Assembly (NCBI RefSeq): GCF_023276405.1
Contig: NZ_JALRMO010000001.1
Span: forward strand, 992,001-1,056,000
Source of the DNA: Paenibacillus hamazuiensis
GTDB lineage: Bacteria; Bacillota; Bacilli; Paenibacillales; NBRC-103111
Reading direction: 5' to 3'
DNA: 64,000 nt
Every line of letters starts with the position of its first letter. Within the stretch, counting starts at the first letter, position 1. The position numbers and the translations under genes were made by a program. Positions 43,014 through 53,034 of this stretch are shown piece by piece. The notes under the pieces were generated by a model. The model was not told the DNA's origin. It saw only the letters and a list, made by a program, of their open reading frames with translations, and did no database searches.

Positions 43014-43508
43014 TCAAATGTTTTGCATGCGGCTGATAGAAGCGGTGTTTTGCAAAACCGGCGAATCGATCAGGTCGTCGTCGAGGATCGTATTCACATT
43101 GTTTTTCGATACGTTCAGTCCTTTAAAGCTTCCCGCACCTGCGTTGCTTTTCCCTGTCGAGTTCCAGCCGGGTTGATTGTTGTCACCGACTGCAATCGTG
43201 GAATTGGCGGATACGGAATTGACTTCGACCGATTGAAAATGAATATGTTGCGCGGCCGGGGCTGTTTGGTGGTGAATGTATACATCGTGGTCGTCGATCG
43301 GGAAATCGATGTGATCGTTGTCAAACACCAGGTTGCAATTGTGATGAATATTTCCTCCGCGGGAGCTGCCGAAGCCGTAGTTATCCTTACGGGTCGTCGT
43401 CCAGCCGTATGCCGTATTGTTGCCGATGAAGATGCCTGCTCCCGTATCTACCGAAATGACGGAGATTTTGTTAAACACAACGTTCATCTGTCCGTCCGTC
43501 AAGCTCAT
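43014..43508 (-). CDS. Two-module GerPA/GerPF-like spore protein
   Basis: A 164-residue protein containing the module twice: residues about 27-70 (IGNNTAYGWTTTRKDNYGFGSSRG...FDNDHIDFPIDDHD) and about 107-155 (VGDNNQPGWNSTGKSNAGAGSFKG...LDDDLIDSPVLQN). Each is preceded by a V-x-VNSVSxxS or VISVDTGAG strand. The internal duplication is unusual for GerPA/PF, which are single-module proteins of about 70 residues. GAGGAGGG precedes ATG 43508. It lies downstream of the 43798 gene. Confidence 0.65.
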   Translation of the reverse strand: MSLTDGQMNVVFNKISVISVDTGAGIFIGNNTAYGWTTTRKDNYGFGSSRGGNIHHNCNLVFDNDHIDFPIDDHDVYIHHQTAPAAQHIHFQSVEVNSVSANSTIAVGDNNQPGWNSTGKSNAGAGSFKGLNVSKNNVNTILDDDLIDSPVLQNTASISRMQNI

Positions 43509-43552
43509 GGAAATCCCTCCTCAAGATCAGGCGGCTGCAGTGGCTTTTTCCG

Positions 43553-43798
43553 TTAAGCTATCTGATTTTGTGCGGACGGAATGCTGTCGTTGTCAACGAT
43601 CGGCGAATCGACTACATCCGAATCGATCATGTTGTTAACGATGTTGGTCACAAAGCTTAATCCGAAAGACTGCATATTGCCGAACATCGTTTTGCCATGC
43701 GTGCTCCAACCGGGCTGGTTGTTTTCTCCCACCGCAAGGGTGGCGTCCCGGTTTATCGAATTCACATTGATGGCTACGAAATTGATCGCAAGAGCCAT
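43553..43798 (-). CDS. GerPA/GerPF-like spore protein
   Basis: An 81-residue protein: INFVAINVNSINRDATLAVGENNQPGWSTHGKTMFGNMQ, then VNNMIDSDVVDSPIVDND. This is the copy closest to classic GerPA/GerPF (strand, G-D/E-x-x-x-P, SKT-like, N-x-x-D-x-D-x-x-D end). AGGAGG precedes ATG 43798. First gene of a two-gene minus-strand unit, divergent from the zinc-ribbon gene. Confidence 0.7.
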   Translation of the reverse strand: MALAINFVAINVNSINRDATLAVGENNQPGWSTHGKTMFGNMQSFGLSFVTNIVNNMIDSDVVDSPIVDNDSIPSAQNQIA

Positions 43799-43910
43799 AC
43801 GTATTCCTCCTGTTTTATACAGACATATGCCTAATTTATTCAGGAGATCTTGTCCGTTGTACTTTATATTTATAAAAATGGGCCTTTATTATCCTTGGTA
43901 AAGGAGGTTT

Positions 43911-44162
43911 ATGATCCGGATGAACCAGCCTCAAAAAAAGGAATACCGGCAATGCATACGCTGCCAACAGATGAACGAGCAGACGGACCAGTTTTGCATC
44001 CGGTGCGGATCGCCGCTCATCAACCGCTGTTCGGATGAAAAAGGGCTGCTCAGCAAGGGCTGCTTTAAGGAAAATCCACCGGAGGCGGCATTTTGCCGGT
44101 TTTGCGGCCAGCCCACCATCTTTAATCAGGCCGGGCTGACCAAGCCGTTTACGGACAGCTGA
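43911..44162 (+). CDS. Zinc-ribbon protein
   Basis: An 83-residue protein rich in cysteine: CIRCQQMNEQTDQFCIRCGSPL forms one CxxC...CxxC ribbon (residues about 12-33), and CSDEKGLLSKGCFKENPPEAAFCRFCG a second, less regular one. AAGGAGG is upstream of ATG 43911 (spacing is short; ATG 43920 is possible). Zinc binding is inferred; partner unknown. It is embedded in the spore-type cluster and convergent with the 44166 gene, with only three bases between the stops. Confidence 0.7.
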   Translation: MIRMNQPQKKEYRQCIRCQQMNEQTDQFCIRCGSPLINRCSDEKGLLSKGCFKENPPEAAFCRFCGQPTIFNQAGLTKPFTDS

Positions 44163-44165
44163 CCG

Positions 44166-44603
44166 TTAAAAGGCGAATTTGCCGATCAAAGGCATGATGA
44201 ATTGAAGAGCTCCGATGCCGAGTTTGATGCCGGGCCATAATTTTTGCCAGAAGCCGCCCCCGCCTCCCGCAGCGGCTCCGGCTGCGGGAGCGCCAACGCC
44301 GCGGGCGGCGCCGCCTCCTCCAAAAGCTCCGCCCAAACCCCCGCCCAAGCCGCCTAATCCTCCCAAAAGACCTCCGAGCAGTCCGGATACTTGCGCCTGC
44401 ATGCCCCGGGCTTTTTGGCGTTTGTTCGACGAAGCCGGCAGCTTTCGGTCCGACCGGTAGGCGCTGCTCAGCACAATTTCCCCGTTTTTCACCTCGTTTA
44501 AATACCCCGCATAGCAGGTTCCGTCCTGATGCACCACCAGAACGGGATGCCCCGTCCATTTGGCTGCTTCTTTTTCCATCATACGTTTGGCCTTACCAGG
44601 CAT
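44166..44603 (-). CDS. Hypothetical protein with Gly-rich segment and C-terminal hydrophobic helix
   Basis: A 145-residue protein of unknown function. Residues 15-50 (HPVLVVHQDGTCYAGYLNEVKNGEIVLSSAY) look like a small SH3/Sm-like barrel. Residues about 75-115 are Gly/Ala repeats (LLGGLLGGLGGLGGGLGG), and residues 120-145 (FWQKLWPGIKLGIGALQFIMPLIGKF) form an amphipathic or membrane helix. Similar layouts are seen in spore-coat and anchoring proteins. AAGGACGTG precedes ATG 44603. Probably part of the surrounding spore cluster, by position. Confidence 0.65.
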   Translation of the reverse strand: MPGKAKRMMEKEAAKWTGHPVLVVHQDGTCYAGYLNEVKNGEIVLSSAYRSDRKLPASSNKRQKARGMQAQVSGLLGGLLGGLGGLGGGLGGAFGGGGAARGVGAPAAGAAAGGGGGFWQKLWPGIKLGIGALQFIMPLIGKFAF

Positions 44604-44644
44604 GGAATCACGTCCTTGTCTTAATAAATAATTCTGAATAATAT

Positions 44645-45481
44645 ATGCCTGGCCGCCGCGAAATTCCTGTGCGGGCTGTCCGTTTCGGCATATTCGCGGA
44701 GGCGGTTTTGAAGGAATCGCGATATTCCCAGCGAATATATATGAATTGGAAGCGTTATCCAGCGGTGTGGTCCGATGTGTTGATCAGCCCGTATTACGAT
44801 CAGAATGAAAGCTTTGTCACCTATTGGGCGTGCTGCGAGGTGGAAAGCGCACCCGAAGACGAAGGGGAGACCGGGAACGGTTATCCGCATCCGCTGCCCG
44901 AAGGAATGCACACCATTACGCTGCCTGCGAGGACTTACGCGATGGTCGTTTGCACGAACCGGACGATCGGCGAAGGTTATCGCGAGCTGCACGATTGGAT
45001 GAAAAGGATGGGTTACTCGAAAGCCGATCGGGCGTGTTCCATCGAGAAGTTTTACATCGATGAATCGGAGGGAGAGGGGGCAGCGCAAAGTGAAGAACGG
45101 GTCGAGATTTTAATCCCGATCAAGCCGAATCCGGGAGAAGCGCTGGTGGAGCGGATCGATGCCGTGTTTTTGCCGGTACGGGACTTGGAGGAGTCGGTCG
45201 CGTGGTATCGGGATGTGTTCGGTTTCAAGCTGCGCTGGCAAAACAAGCGGATGGCCGGGCTTGCCGTAGGCCCCAATTGCGGCTTTCATCTCGTGAAGGT
45301 GCGCGATTGGGAGCCGAGCGAGCAGTATACGCCGCTGAACTTTGCCACACGTGATGCGGAAGCCGCGCGCGCAAAGCTGAAGGAGAAGAAGGTGCGCCTG
45401 TCGGATTGGCGTCCGGGCGAGCCGGTGCGGTTCGATTTTTGGGACAACACCGGCAATATCATCAGCTTGATTCAATTATAG
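44645..45481 (+). CDS. GyrI-like effector-binding domain fused to VOC domain
   Basis: A 278-residue protein with two domains normally found apart. Residues about 1-150 resemble a GyrI-like/AraC effector-binding domain (MHTITLPARTYAMVVCTNRTIGEGYRELHDWMKRMGY, ending with EERVEILIPIKPN). Residues 160-278 form a VOC domain (IDAVFLPVRDLEESVAWYRDVFGFKL, then FDFWDNTGNIISLIQL). Such fusions may bind small hydrophobic toxins. No clear ribosome binding site precedes ATG 44645 and the N-terminus looks short, so the true start may differ. It ends near the 45509 terminator. Confidence 0.75.
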   Translation: MPGRREIPVRAVRFGIFAEAVLKESRYSQRIYMNWKRYPAVWSDVLISPYYDQNESFVTYWACCEVESAPEDEGETGNGYPHPLPEGMHTITLPARTYAMVVCTNRTIGEGYRELHDWMKRMGYSKADRACSIEKFYIDESEGEGAAQSEERVEILIPIKPNPGEALVERIDAVFLPVRDLEESVAWYRDVFGFKLRWQNKRMAGLAVGPNCGFHLVKVRDWEPSEQYTPLNFATRDAEAARAKLKEKKVRLSDWRPGEPVRFDFWDNTGNIISLIQL

Positions 45482-45508
45482 CGGGGAGCAGAAGGGATAC
45501 TGCCCGCG

Positions 45509-45580
45509 GAAAAAAGCCGCTTTGCGGCGCTTGGCCGGGAAACGCGGGTTTCCGGCCAAGGCCGGGAGCGGCTTTTTTTT
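45509..45580. terminator. Large bidirectional terminator between convergent genes
   Basis: Outer stem AAAAAAGCCGCT/AGCGGCTTTTTT encloses TTGGCCGG...CCGGCCAA. U-runs exist on both strands. Confidence 0.88.
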
Positions 45581-45590
45581 ACCCGGATTA

Positions 45591-46277
45591 TTATGCGAGC
45601 GGCAGCTTTCTCCCGAAAAATACGGCGAAATCGAGGTTTTTGTACATGCAGTCCACATCCGAAAAGCCGGCTTCCTCCATCCATGCGATTTGATCGCTTA
45701 CCTTGGCGTTGATGTCGACCTTTCTTCTTTCGATCGACGCGTCGATCGCCTGCTGAGACAGTCCGCTTTCATGGATGGCGGCAAGCCAGCGGCGCCGGTA
45801 AACTTGGTCGGTATAAGCGCTGTTCCCCTGACACTGGTCGGCATTAACGAAAATGCCGCCTTCGCGCAGAAACTTATAAATGGTCGCAAACAGCTGCCTT
45901 TTGGCCGGGTGCGTCAAATGATGGATCGACAGAGAGGAGATCACGATGTCGTAAGTCTCGGAAAATGCAAAATCGGAATAATCTCCGACGACGTATTTCA
46001 CGTTGCCCGCGCCGCGAAAACGTTCGCGGGCGCCTTCCAGCATTTTGTCGCTCAAGTCCATAAGCGTCAGGCTCGCGTTCGGATATTTTTGCAAAACCAT
46101 GCCGGAAAACAGTCCTGTTCCTGCTCCAAGGTCGATGATGCGGGGGGCGGGAGATTCGCTTTCCACCAATGACAGCGCCGTGCCGTAAAAGTCGTCAAAG
46201 CAAGGGATCAGTTGTCTTCGCTGGCGGTCATAATCCCGGGCTACGGCATCAAACAGCTTTTTTACGGAAGAGTCCAT
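45591..46277 (-). CDS. Class I SAM-dependent methyltransferase
   Basis: A 228-residue methyltransferase. FDAVARDYDRQRRQLIPCFDDFY is the usual N-terminal cap, RIIDLGAGTGLFSGMVLQKYP is motif I, LTLMDLSDKMLEGARERF follows, and YDIVISSLSIHHL is motif IV. The target is unknown; the form resembles small-molecule or quinone methyltransferases. ATG 46277 follows AGGAGCG; the open frame extends upstream to 46394 but without a ribosome binding site. Confidence 0.88.
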   Translation of the reverse strand: MDSSVKKLFDAVARDYDRQRRQLIPCFDDFYGTALSLVESESPAPRIIDLGAGTGLFSGMVLQKYPNASLTLMDLSDKMLEGARERFRGAGNVKYVVGDYSDFAFSETYDIVISSLSIHHLTHPAKRQLFATIYKFLREGGIFVNADQCQGNSAYTDQVYRRRWLAAIHESGLSQQAIDASIERRKVDINAKVSDQIAWMEEAGFSDVDCMYKNLDFAVFFGRKLPLA

Positions 46278-46532
46278 GTTATTCGCTCCTTCATTTGGAT
46301 GATTTCCTTCAGTGTATCGGTTGAACGTCGATAAGTTAAATATATAAAATATATAAATTTTATAGGTATTACCTATATACGCATGTGTCGGCATAGGTAT
46401 TATGAAAGCGTTAATATTTTAAAAAAACAGGAAGGAGTTGTAAGAAAAGATGTAGAATTGTAGGGGAGGGCAAAATATGCCGAATTATATCGAATTATGA
46501 CGTTTCAATAAGAGCGATATGGAGGGATATTG

Positions 46533-48239
46533 ATGAAAAATTGGCCGCTTCGCATCAAATTAATGATTGGTTTTTTGGCAGTGATGGTGCTTTTCGTGTC
46601 GGCTGAGGCCGTCAGCATCGTTTATTTGCGGGACATTAAGGCGAGCATCGCGCTGCAAAATCAGCGAACGGCCGACGAGAATACCGCGGAAGCGTTAAAA
46701 AGCGACATCGGGGAGCTGTACAGTAACCAAGCCGATGTTATCATCAATGAAAGCGAGAAGGCGGCGGCGGAATTCCGTGAAAACTCGCAGGCGTTCAAGC
46801 AACATCTGCAAGATTTGCAGGCCAGCGTCGACACCCCGGAGGAGAAAGAATGGTTTAAGGGCTTGTCGGATAAAGGCGATAAATATTTAAAAAACTTCGA
46901 CGCTGTAATGGCGGTATATCAAAAAAGGAGCAGCTATACCGCGAAGCAGCTAAGCGACGAGTACAAGCGGATCGACAACGAAACCGACACGTACAAGCAG
47001 GCGATGTTCGATGCGATCGATAAGCTGATCGGCTCTTACGAAAAGGAACGGAAAGCTGCCGCGGACAATCTGGAGAGGGAAATGGCCGACACGATCGCGT
47101 TTACGATCGCGATATGCGCCGGGGCTGCGGTGTTCGGGGGATTGATTTTCTTCGGGTTCGGCACCTATTTGGTCCGGTCGGTCCGCGAGGTTGTCCTGTT
47201 TGCGGAGCGGGTGGCGCAGGGCGATTTGACCGGACAGCTGCGCCCGCGATCGGGCGATGAAGTGGGCCGGCTTACCGAGAGCATCAATTCGATGGTCGAC
47301 AAATTAAAGCATTTGATTCGCCGGGTGAACGAGCAGGCCAATATGGTCGCCGCTTCCTCGGAGCAGATGGACGCCAGTGCCGCCCAATCGGTGCAGATGA
47401 TCCGGCAAATCTCCGGCTCCATCGAGCAGGTTGCGGCCGGGGCTCAGGCACAAGAACGGTCTGCGGAGGAAGCGTCTCGCGCGATGGAGGAAATGGCCGT
47501 CGGGGTGCAGCGCGTCGCCGAGCGGTCCGGCGTCGTATCGGAGCTGTCGCTGGATGCATCGGAAAAGGCAAAACACGGAAACGCGTCGATCCGGCAGGTA
47601 GTAAGCCAGATGGAAACGATCGATTCGGCGATCAATCAGGTGTCCGACACCGTTAACCTGCTAGGAGAACAAACACGGGAAATTGTGCAAATCATCGATA
47701 TGATCTCCGGCATTTCGACGCAGACGAACCTGCTTGCGCTTAACGCGTCCATCGAAGCGGCACGGGCGGGAGAGCACGGACGCGGCTTTGCCGTCGTAGC
47801 CGGCGAGGTGCGCAAGCTCGCCGAGCAAACCGGCGAATCGGCCCAGCGGATCGCCGGCATCGTGGAAGCGATCGGCGCTCAAGCCGAGGAAGCGGTTCGG
47901 GCTATGGCCTCCGGCCAAGCGGAGGTGCGCGTCGGCATAGACGCCGTGCGCGATACGGGGGGCCGCTTCGAAGAAATTATGGCTTCCGTGCTGGAGGTGT
48001 CCGATCAAATTACCGATATGTCGTCCGTCGCCGAACAAATGTCGGCCGGGGCGCAGCAGGTAGCCGCCTCCGTGATCGAGCTGTCGGATATTTCACGCCG
48101 GACATCCGGCATTACCCAGGAGGTCGCGGCTGCATCGGAAGAGCAGCTCGCCACTTTGGAGGATATGGCGTCCGCTTCGCGCCATTTAAGCGGCATGGCT
48201 ACGGGGCTGCAGGAAGCGGTGGGCAAGTTCAAAGTATAG
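46533..48239 (+). CDS. Methyl-accepting chemotaxis protein
   Basis: A 568-residue transducer. Membrane segments lie at about residues 7-28 and 188-212, flanking a helical extracellular 4HB-type sensor. The HAMP domain follows ([35 protein letters not shown]). The signalling domain carries the tip hairpin [45 protein letters not shown], the conserved CheA/CheW contact. ATG 46533 has GGAGGG six bases upstream. It directs swimming or swarming in response to an unknown ligand. Monocistronic. Confidence 0.94.
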   Translation: MKNWPLRIKLMIGFLAVMVLFVSAEAVSIVYLRDIKASIALQNQRTADENTAEALKSDIGELYSNQADVIINESEKAAAEFRENSQAFKQHLQDLQASVDTPEEKEWFKGLSDKGDKYLKNFDAVMAVYQKRSSYTAKQLSDEYKRIDNETDTYKQAMFDAIDKLIGSYEKERKAAADNLEREMADTIAFTIAICAGAAVFGGLIFFGFGTYLVRSVREVVLFAERVAQGDLTGQLRPRSGDEVGRLTESINSMVDKLKHLIRRVNEQANMVAASSEQMDASAAQSVQMIRQISGSIEQVAAGAQAQERSAEEASRAMEEMAVGVQRVAERSGVVSELSLDASEKAKHGNASIRQVVSQMETIDSAINQVSDTVNLLGEQTREIVQIIDMISGISTQTNLLALNASIEAARAGEHGRGFAVVAGEVRKLAEQTGESAQRIAGIVEAIGAQAEEAVRAMASGQAEVRVGIDAVRDTGGRFEEIMASVLEVSDQITDMSSVAEQMSAGAQQVAASVIELSDISRRTSGITQEVAAASEEQLATLEDMASASRHLSGMATGLQEAVGKFKV

Positions 48240-48340
48240 TTTTTTTGCTTTTCCGCAAACCGTTTGGACATGCGCGCCGTTTACTTTGAGGTCGATGTTT
48301 GGGTAAACTGAAGATAAGACGCGCAAAGGAGGCCATCATC

Positions 48341-49072
48341 GTGGCGGAGAAGCAGCAAACTTCATCGAAACCGCCGGGTAAATCCGGCTACAAACAGGCA
48401 AGAAAGGAACTGAGGCAGAAAGAGCAAAAACGGATGCGCACCATCATGTGGACGACGGGGATCGTCGTGGTGCTGCTGATCGTGGCCGCCATCGCGTTTT
48501 TACCGAAGCAGGCCCCGCTCGAATTCGCTTACGACAAATATCCGGTCATGGGCAAACCCGACGCGCCGGTGAAAATCGTCGAATACGGCGACTACAAGTG
48601 TCCGTCGTGTAAAGTATTCAGTCAGCAAATCGCCCCGCAGCTGAAAAAAGATTACGTCGATAAGGGACTCGTTTCCCTCTATTTTGCCGATTTTACGATC
48701 ATCGGGCCGGATTCCGTAACGGCGGCGCTTGCAGCGCATTCGATTTTTCATCAGAACAACGAAGCTTATTGGCAATTTTACGATGCGATTTATAAAAATC
48801 AGCCGGATGAAAAGCTGCCGTGGGCGACCCCGGACTATTTGACGGGCCTCGTGAAGCAGCTCAATCTGCCGATCGATTTCGGCAAGCTGCAGCAGGATAT
48901 CGCGTCCAAAACGTACGCCTCCGAAATCGACGCAAGCAACGCATTGGCGCGGAAAACCGGCGTTACCGGCACGCCGACGCTTTTTATCAACGGGAAAAAG
49001 TTCGAAAACGTGTTTGATTACAACGCGCTGAAAGCCGCGATCGACCAAGCCGCCAAAGGTGCAGGGCAATGA
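48341..49072 (+). CDS. bdbD: Thiol-disulfide oxidoreductase BdbD-like (DsbA family)
   Basis: A 243-residue membrane-anchored oxidoreductase. After a basic stretch it has an N-terminal membrane anchor (IMWTTGIVVVLLIVAAIAFL), then a thioredoxin fold with active site EYGDYKCPSCKVFSQQIAP (CPSC) and the cis-Pro loop TGTPTLFINGKKF. It introduces disulfides into exported proteins. The GTG start at 48341 follows AAAGGAGG by 8 bases; the in-frame ATG at 48299 lacks a site. It overlaps bdbC by ATGA, so the redox pair is co-translated. Confidence 0.93.
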   Translation: MAEKQQTSSKPPGKSGYKQARKELRQKEQKRMRTIMWTTGIVVVLLIVAAIAFLPKQAPLEFAYDKYPVMGKPDAPVKIVEYGDYKCPSCKVFSQQIAPQLKKDYVDKGLVSLYFADFTIIGPDSVTAALAAHSIFHQNNEAYWQFYDAIYKNQPDEKLPWATPDYLTGLVKQLNLPIDFGKLQQDIASKTYASEIDASNALARKTGVTGTPTLFINGKKFENVFDYNALKAAIDQAAKGAGQ

Positions 49073-49521
49073 CCGGCGAGGGAAGCTTGTTGCGGCTGAT
49101 CAGGCAATATGCCTTATATTTGGCATGGGTCGTCTCGCTCATCGCAACCGGCGGCAGCCTGTTTATGAGCGAGGTGCTCGGCTATATTCCATGCAAGCTG
49201 TGCTGGCTGCAGCGGATCTGCATGTACCCGCTGGTCGTTTTGCTCGGCAGGGCGAGTTATTTGAACGACCGTAAACAGATCGGGTACGTGCTGCCCTTAA
49301 GCATCATCGGAGGCTGCATTTCGCTGTACCACTATGCGGAGCAAAAAATTCCCGGCTTCGCGAAGCTTCTGCCCTGCACCGCCGGGGTGCCCTGCAATGT
49401 GGATTATTTGGACTGGTGGGGCGTCGTTACGATCCCGCTGCTCGCTCTCATCGCATTCGTGCTGATTACCGTCATTTTGCTGATCGGCAGGGATGGGGCG
49501 CGGGAAGCGGAGGAGGAGTAG
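49069..49521 (+). CDS. bdbC: Disulfide bond formation protein BdbC-like (DsbB family)
   Basis: A 150-residue quinone-dependent membrane oxidase that reoxidises BdbD. Four membrane segments; first CxxC in LGYIPCKLCWLQRICMYPL (CKLC), second cysteine pair in LLPCTAGVPCNVDYLDWWG. It overlaps the bdbD stop. All catalytic cysteines are present. Confidence 0.94.
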   Translation: MTGEGSLLRLIRQYALYLAWVVSLIATGGSLFMSEVLGYIPCKLCWLQRICMYPLVVLLGRASYLNDRKQIGYVLPLSIIGGCISLYHYAEQKIPGFAKLLPCTAGVPCNVDYLDWWGVVTIPLLALIAFVLITVILLIGRDGAREAEEE

Positions 49522-49605
49522 CCGGTTGCTGTGAAAAGCGCCGATGTCACGGTATAATACCGATATTGTATTTTATAACGACCTGCTAAAGGTTTAACAC
49601 GAAGC

Positions 49606-49652
49606 AGCGGCAGTCCCGGACGAAAATCAAAGTCCCGGACTGCCGCCGCTGT
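49606..49652 (-). terminator. Stem-loop after the P450 gene
   Basis: GGCAGTCCCGGAC faces GTCCCGGACTGCC, flanked by AGCGGC/GCCGCT. U-run is poor; it lies between the convergent bdbC and P450 genes. Confidence 0.5.
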
Positions 49653-49671
49653 ATAGTGGAGCGGTTTAAAC

Positions 49672-52600
49672 TTATATACCGGTCCAGACATCTTTGGCAT
49701 AAATTCCGTTTGACTGAAGAGCCGACAGCCATTTTTCGGCTTGCCGGTCATCAACCTTATGCACGGATTGATAAGCTTTCTTTATCCCGCTTTCTACATC
49801 GGGAGCCATTTTACTGCCGTCTCCGCATACGTAAAGCCGTCCTCCGCCGTCCAAAATGCGGATTATTTCCGCGGCATTTCCCGCCATCAAATGCTGCACA
49901 TAAGTTTTGGGCACGCCTTCCTTGCGCGAAAAAGCGATATGAAGCGTAACCAGCCCGTCTCTTTCATATTGCTCCAGCTCTTCGCGGTAAATATAATCCG
50001 CTTCGTTCCTGCAGCCGAAGTAAAGATGGGCTTCGCCGAGCGAGGCTCCTTCCCGCTTCAATGCAGCACGTGCCTGCAAAAAACCGCGGTAAGGCGCTAC
50101 CCCCGTTCCTGCGCCTACCATGATGACAGCGGTTTGCGGATCTTCAGGAAGCTGAAACCCGGATTCCGGCGTGCGGACGAACATGACGATGTCTTCGCCG
50201 GACATACGTTCAGCCAAGTAATTCGAAGCAAATCCACGGTATTCGCCTCGTCCGCTCCAAGCTTGGCCGCGGACTACCCCCACCGTAATGCCGGCTCGTT
50301 TTGCGTTCATCCGCGGGGAACTGGATATCGAATAATATCTCGGCTTAAGCGGAGGCAGCAGCTCCAGAAATTTCTCAAACGGAATTTCGCATGCTTCGTA
50401 TTTTTCAATAAGATCAAGCATCGAGACGCGTTTTTTCAGTATTTGCTCCTCATATGTGCCTTCATGGAGTAAAGCTTCCAGTTCGCGCTTATGCGGGGGA
50501 CAAACCGTAAAAGCGGCGGCTTCGCGTATTTGCGCCCGGGTCGCCGCCTCCTGCACCTCAACGCTGTGGCTAAGCAGGTCAAACAGAGATACGGGCCGAT
50601 CCAAAGGCAGATGGGAGCTGCTTACTCCGCTTGCCGTCAATATTACCTGATCGTTTCCATTCAAACCGAACCGCCGTATAATGCGGCCTACAGTTTCCTT
50701 GCTGTTACTTGGAAAAACACCAAGATGATCGCCCTCCCGATACGCCACGCCCTCGGGCAGTTCGATCTCGATATGCCGCGTGCTTCGCTCGCTGCCGGGC
50801 TGCTGAAGCTCGCGATTGTCCGCGACGGTCGCATGAAACGCCTCGTACGACTCGGCGAGAGGAGTCTCCGCAAGGCCGCTGACAAACTGAATGTTCAGCG
50901 TGCTCCGTTCCTTTTCCGCATTTTCGTTCAGTTTTAAATCGAACGTCTTCATCGCATCGGTCCACATTTGCTTTTTCCATGCTTCAAGCTGCTTTTCGAA
51001 GTCTCCGCTCGCATCGGCCTCCCCGCGCAGAGAGAAACGGGTCGCTCCTTTTTCGGCGAGCTTCTCGTCGATGAATCTCGGCACCTCTTGATAAGTAGCG
51101 GCCCAGTTACGATCCCCGCAGCCGAACACGGCATAAGTAACCCCTTGCAGCTCGCCCGGTTCGACCTGCTCCAGCCATTGCACGAACTGGCGCGCATTGC
51201 CGGGCGGTTTGCCGTTATAGGAAGAAGTGATGATCAATAAAGCACCTTCCTTCGGCAAATGGCCGAGCCGATCGTTAAGCGGCGCCGCTTCGCTGCGGAT
51301 GCCGTGCAAGCGGGCGAGGTCGGCCAGCTCTTTGGCAATACGTTCTGCAGTTCCCATATTGGAGCCGTACAGAACGAGCAGCGGTCTGTTATTCACTCCG
51401 ATGACGGAAGCTTTTCGTGCCCGATTTTCGAGAGCGGGGGTATTGGCCATGTTTTCATCCGGTTTGGCTGCGTACGGATCGGGTATTTTCTTGTCCCGCA
51501 ATTGAATGCGTATCTTAAAGTCATCCGGCTTCAGAGTCAACGTTTGTTTGACCTTCAGCTGATAGTTCATATGATCGATCAGCTGAAATCGCTGCAGGAT
51601 CATTCCGAGAACCAAAGTCGCTTCGTGAAGGGCGAACTGCATGCCGATGCAAGCCCGTTGTCCGTTTCCGAAAGGCTTATACGCATGGTTGGGAATTTTG
51701 CCGGGGTCCTCAAACCGCTCCGGCCGGAACTGCTCGGCATCATCCCCCCAGGCTCCTTTATCCCGATGAAGCTTTGGCAAAATAATGGAAACGGCTTCCC
51801 CTTTGCGAATCGGATATTTGCCTCCGATCAAGGTGTCTTCCTTGGCGAAAAGACTGAATTGGGGAGCGGTCGGCCATAGACGTACCGATTCGTTTAAAAT
51901 CATTCGTATATATTTAAGGTTCAGCACCTGTTCATACGTCGGAAGAGGGCCTGTCAGCACTTCATCCACTTCTGCGTAAGCCTTTTTTAAAACCTCGGGG
52001 TGTTTCAATAAATAATAAATCGTAAACGACAGCAGTCCGCTCGTCGTTTCATGGCCGGCTATCAAGAAGGTAATAATTTGATAACGAATATTTTCGTCAT
52101 CCAGCCGCTCCCCGGTTTCCGGATCTTTGGCCGTCAGCATCCTGGCAAGCAAATCGGTTTCTCCCTGATCCCCTCCGGCTTTACGCTCAGCTATAATTTT
52201 ATCGACCAACGAGAACATCGATTGAATGTCCCGCTCGTACTGCCGTTTTGTTTTAATCATCAGCGCATTTTGAATCGGCAGCCTGTTGCCGTAATGCATC
52301 GCTTCGTCCAGCGCACGAACCATACTCACGATAAACGGATTCGGCGTTTCTCTGTAATAGCTGTTGAAGCGGTAGTTGAATCCGCATAAGCCGATCGTGT
52401 CCAGTGTCAGTCTTGTCATATCGTCCGGCACGTCGATACTTTCGTCCGGATTCAAACGCGACCATTTTTGTACAAGCTGCGCAGCGATGTCCACCATCAT
52501 GTCATGATATCCTTTCATGGCCTGCAGGCTGAAGGAGGGCATCAGGATGTTGTGCGCTTTTTTCCAATTCGGTTCTTCGGTTAAACTGGTGAATAGCCCG

Positions 52601-52854
52601 TCTCCGGCAAAATCGCGCACTTTCAGCAAATGTCCGATGGCTTTGTCAAAACGCGACTCGTCGCACACATCGGCCACAAGATCGGGGCCGGAGACGATAA
52701 AAACGGATCTTCCAAATGCCTCGAACCGATATATCGGACCGAACTCGTCGGCAAGCTTGCAGAAAGATAAAGTGGGCGAATCTTTATCGATTAATGGGAT
52801 ATTCCCGAGAACACCGTATGTTTTGGGCTGGGGGATCGGCATTGGTCGTTCCAT
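49672..52854 (-). CDS. Bifunctional cytochrome P450/NADPH-P450 reductase (CYP102 type)
   Basis: A 1060-residue self-sufficient fatty-acid hydroxylase of the P450 BM3 type. P450 part (residues 1-470): I-helix oxygen motif [13 protein letters not shown], ExxR in [12 protein letters not shown], and haem Cys in [10 protein letters not shown]. Reductase part: FMN domain ([34 protein letters not shown]), FAD domain ([14 protein letters not shown]) and NADPH domain ([32 protein letters not shown]). ATG 52854 follows AGAGGAG at 7 bases. No FatR/TetR-type regulator gene adjoins it, unlike the B. subtilis homologue. Confidence 0.95.
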   Translation of the reverse strand: MERPMPIPQPKTYGVLGNIPLIDKDSPTLSFCKLADEFGPIYRFEAFGRSVFIVSGPDLVADVCDESRFDKAIGHLLKVRDFAGDGLFTSLTEEPNWKKAHNILMPSFSLQAMKGYHDMMVDIAAQLVQKWSRLNPDESIDVPDDMTRLTLDTIGLCGFNYRFNSYYRETPNPFIVSMVRALDEAMHYGNRLPIQNALMIKTKRQYERDIQSMFSLVDKIIAERKAGGDQGETDLLARMLTAKDPETGERLDDENIRYQIITFLIAGHETTSGLLSFTIYYLLKHPEVLKKAYAEVDEVLTGPLPTYEQVLNLKYIRMILNESVRLWPTAPQFSLFAKEDTLIGGKYPIRKGEAVSIILPKLHRDKGAWGDDAEQFRPERFEDPGKIPNHAYKPFGNGQRACIGMQFALHEATLVLGMILQRFQLIDHMNYQLKVKQTLTLKPDDFKIRIQLRDKKIPDPYAAKPDENMANTPALENRARKASVIGVNNRPLLVLYGSNMGTAERIAKELADLARLHGIRSEAAPLNDRLGHLPKEGALLIITSSYNGKPPGNARQFVQWLEQVEPGELQGVTYAVFGCGDRNWAATYQEVPRFIDEKLAEKGATRFSLRGEADASGDFEKQLEAWKKQMWTDAMKTFDLKLNENAEKERSTLNIQFVSGLAETPLAESYEAFHATVADNRELQQPGSERSTRHIEIELPEGVAYREGDHLGVFPSNSKETVGRIIRRFGLNGNDQVILTASGVSSSHLPLDRPVSLFDLLSHSVEVQEAATRAQIREAAAFTVCPPHKRELEALLHEGTYEEQILKKRVSMLDLIEKYEACEIPFEKFLELLPPLKPRYYSISSSPRMNAKRAGITVGVVRGQAWSGRGEYRGFASNYLAERMSGEDIVMFVRTPESGFQLPEDPQTAVIMVGAGTGVAPYRGFLQARAALKREGASLGEAHLYFGCRNEADYIYREELEQYERDGLVTLHIAFSRKEGVPKTYVQHLMAGNAAEIIRILDGGGRLYVCGDGSKMAPDVESGIKKAYQSVHKVDDRQAEKWLSALQSNGIYAKDVWTGI

Positions 52855-53034
52855 AAAAAAACTCCTCTGCGTTTCTAAATTTTCCCCAATAGGATTAACT
52901 TTCCGATTAATAAAAATACAGGGCCGGCTTATAGACAACGCCTATGAACGATATTCCCAAAATATATTTTACGAACGGAGCGTAAAGGTTCATAATACAT
53001 GTAAAGCTTTCCATCCATTCGCGAGGTGATCGAA

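Noticed and set aside
44215-44460. Pro-rich 81-codon ORF on the plus strand
   Set aside because: It is the antisense shadow of the Gly/Ala-repeat segment of the 44166-44603 gene.
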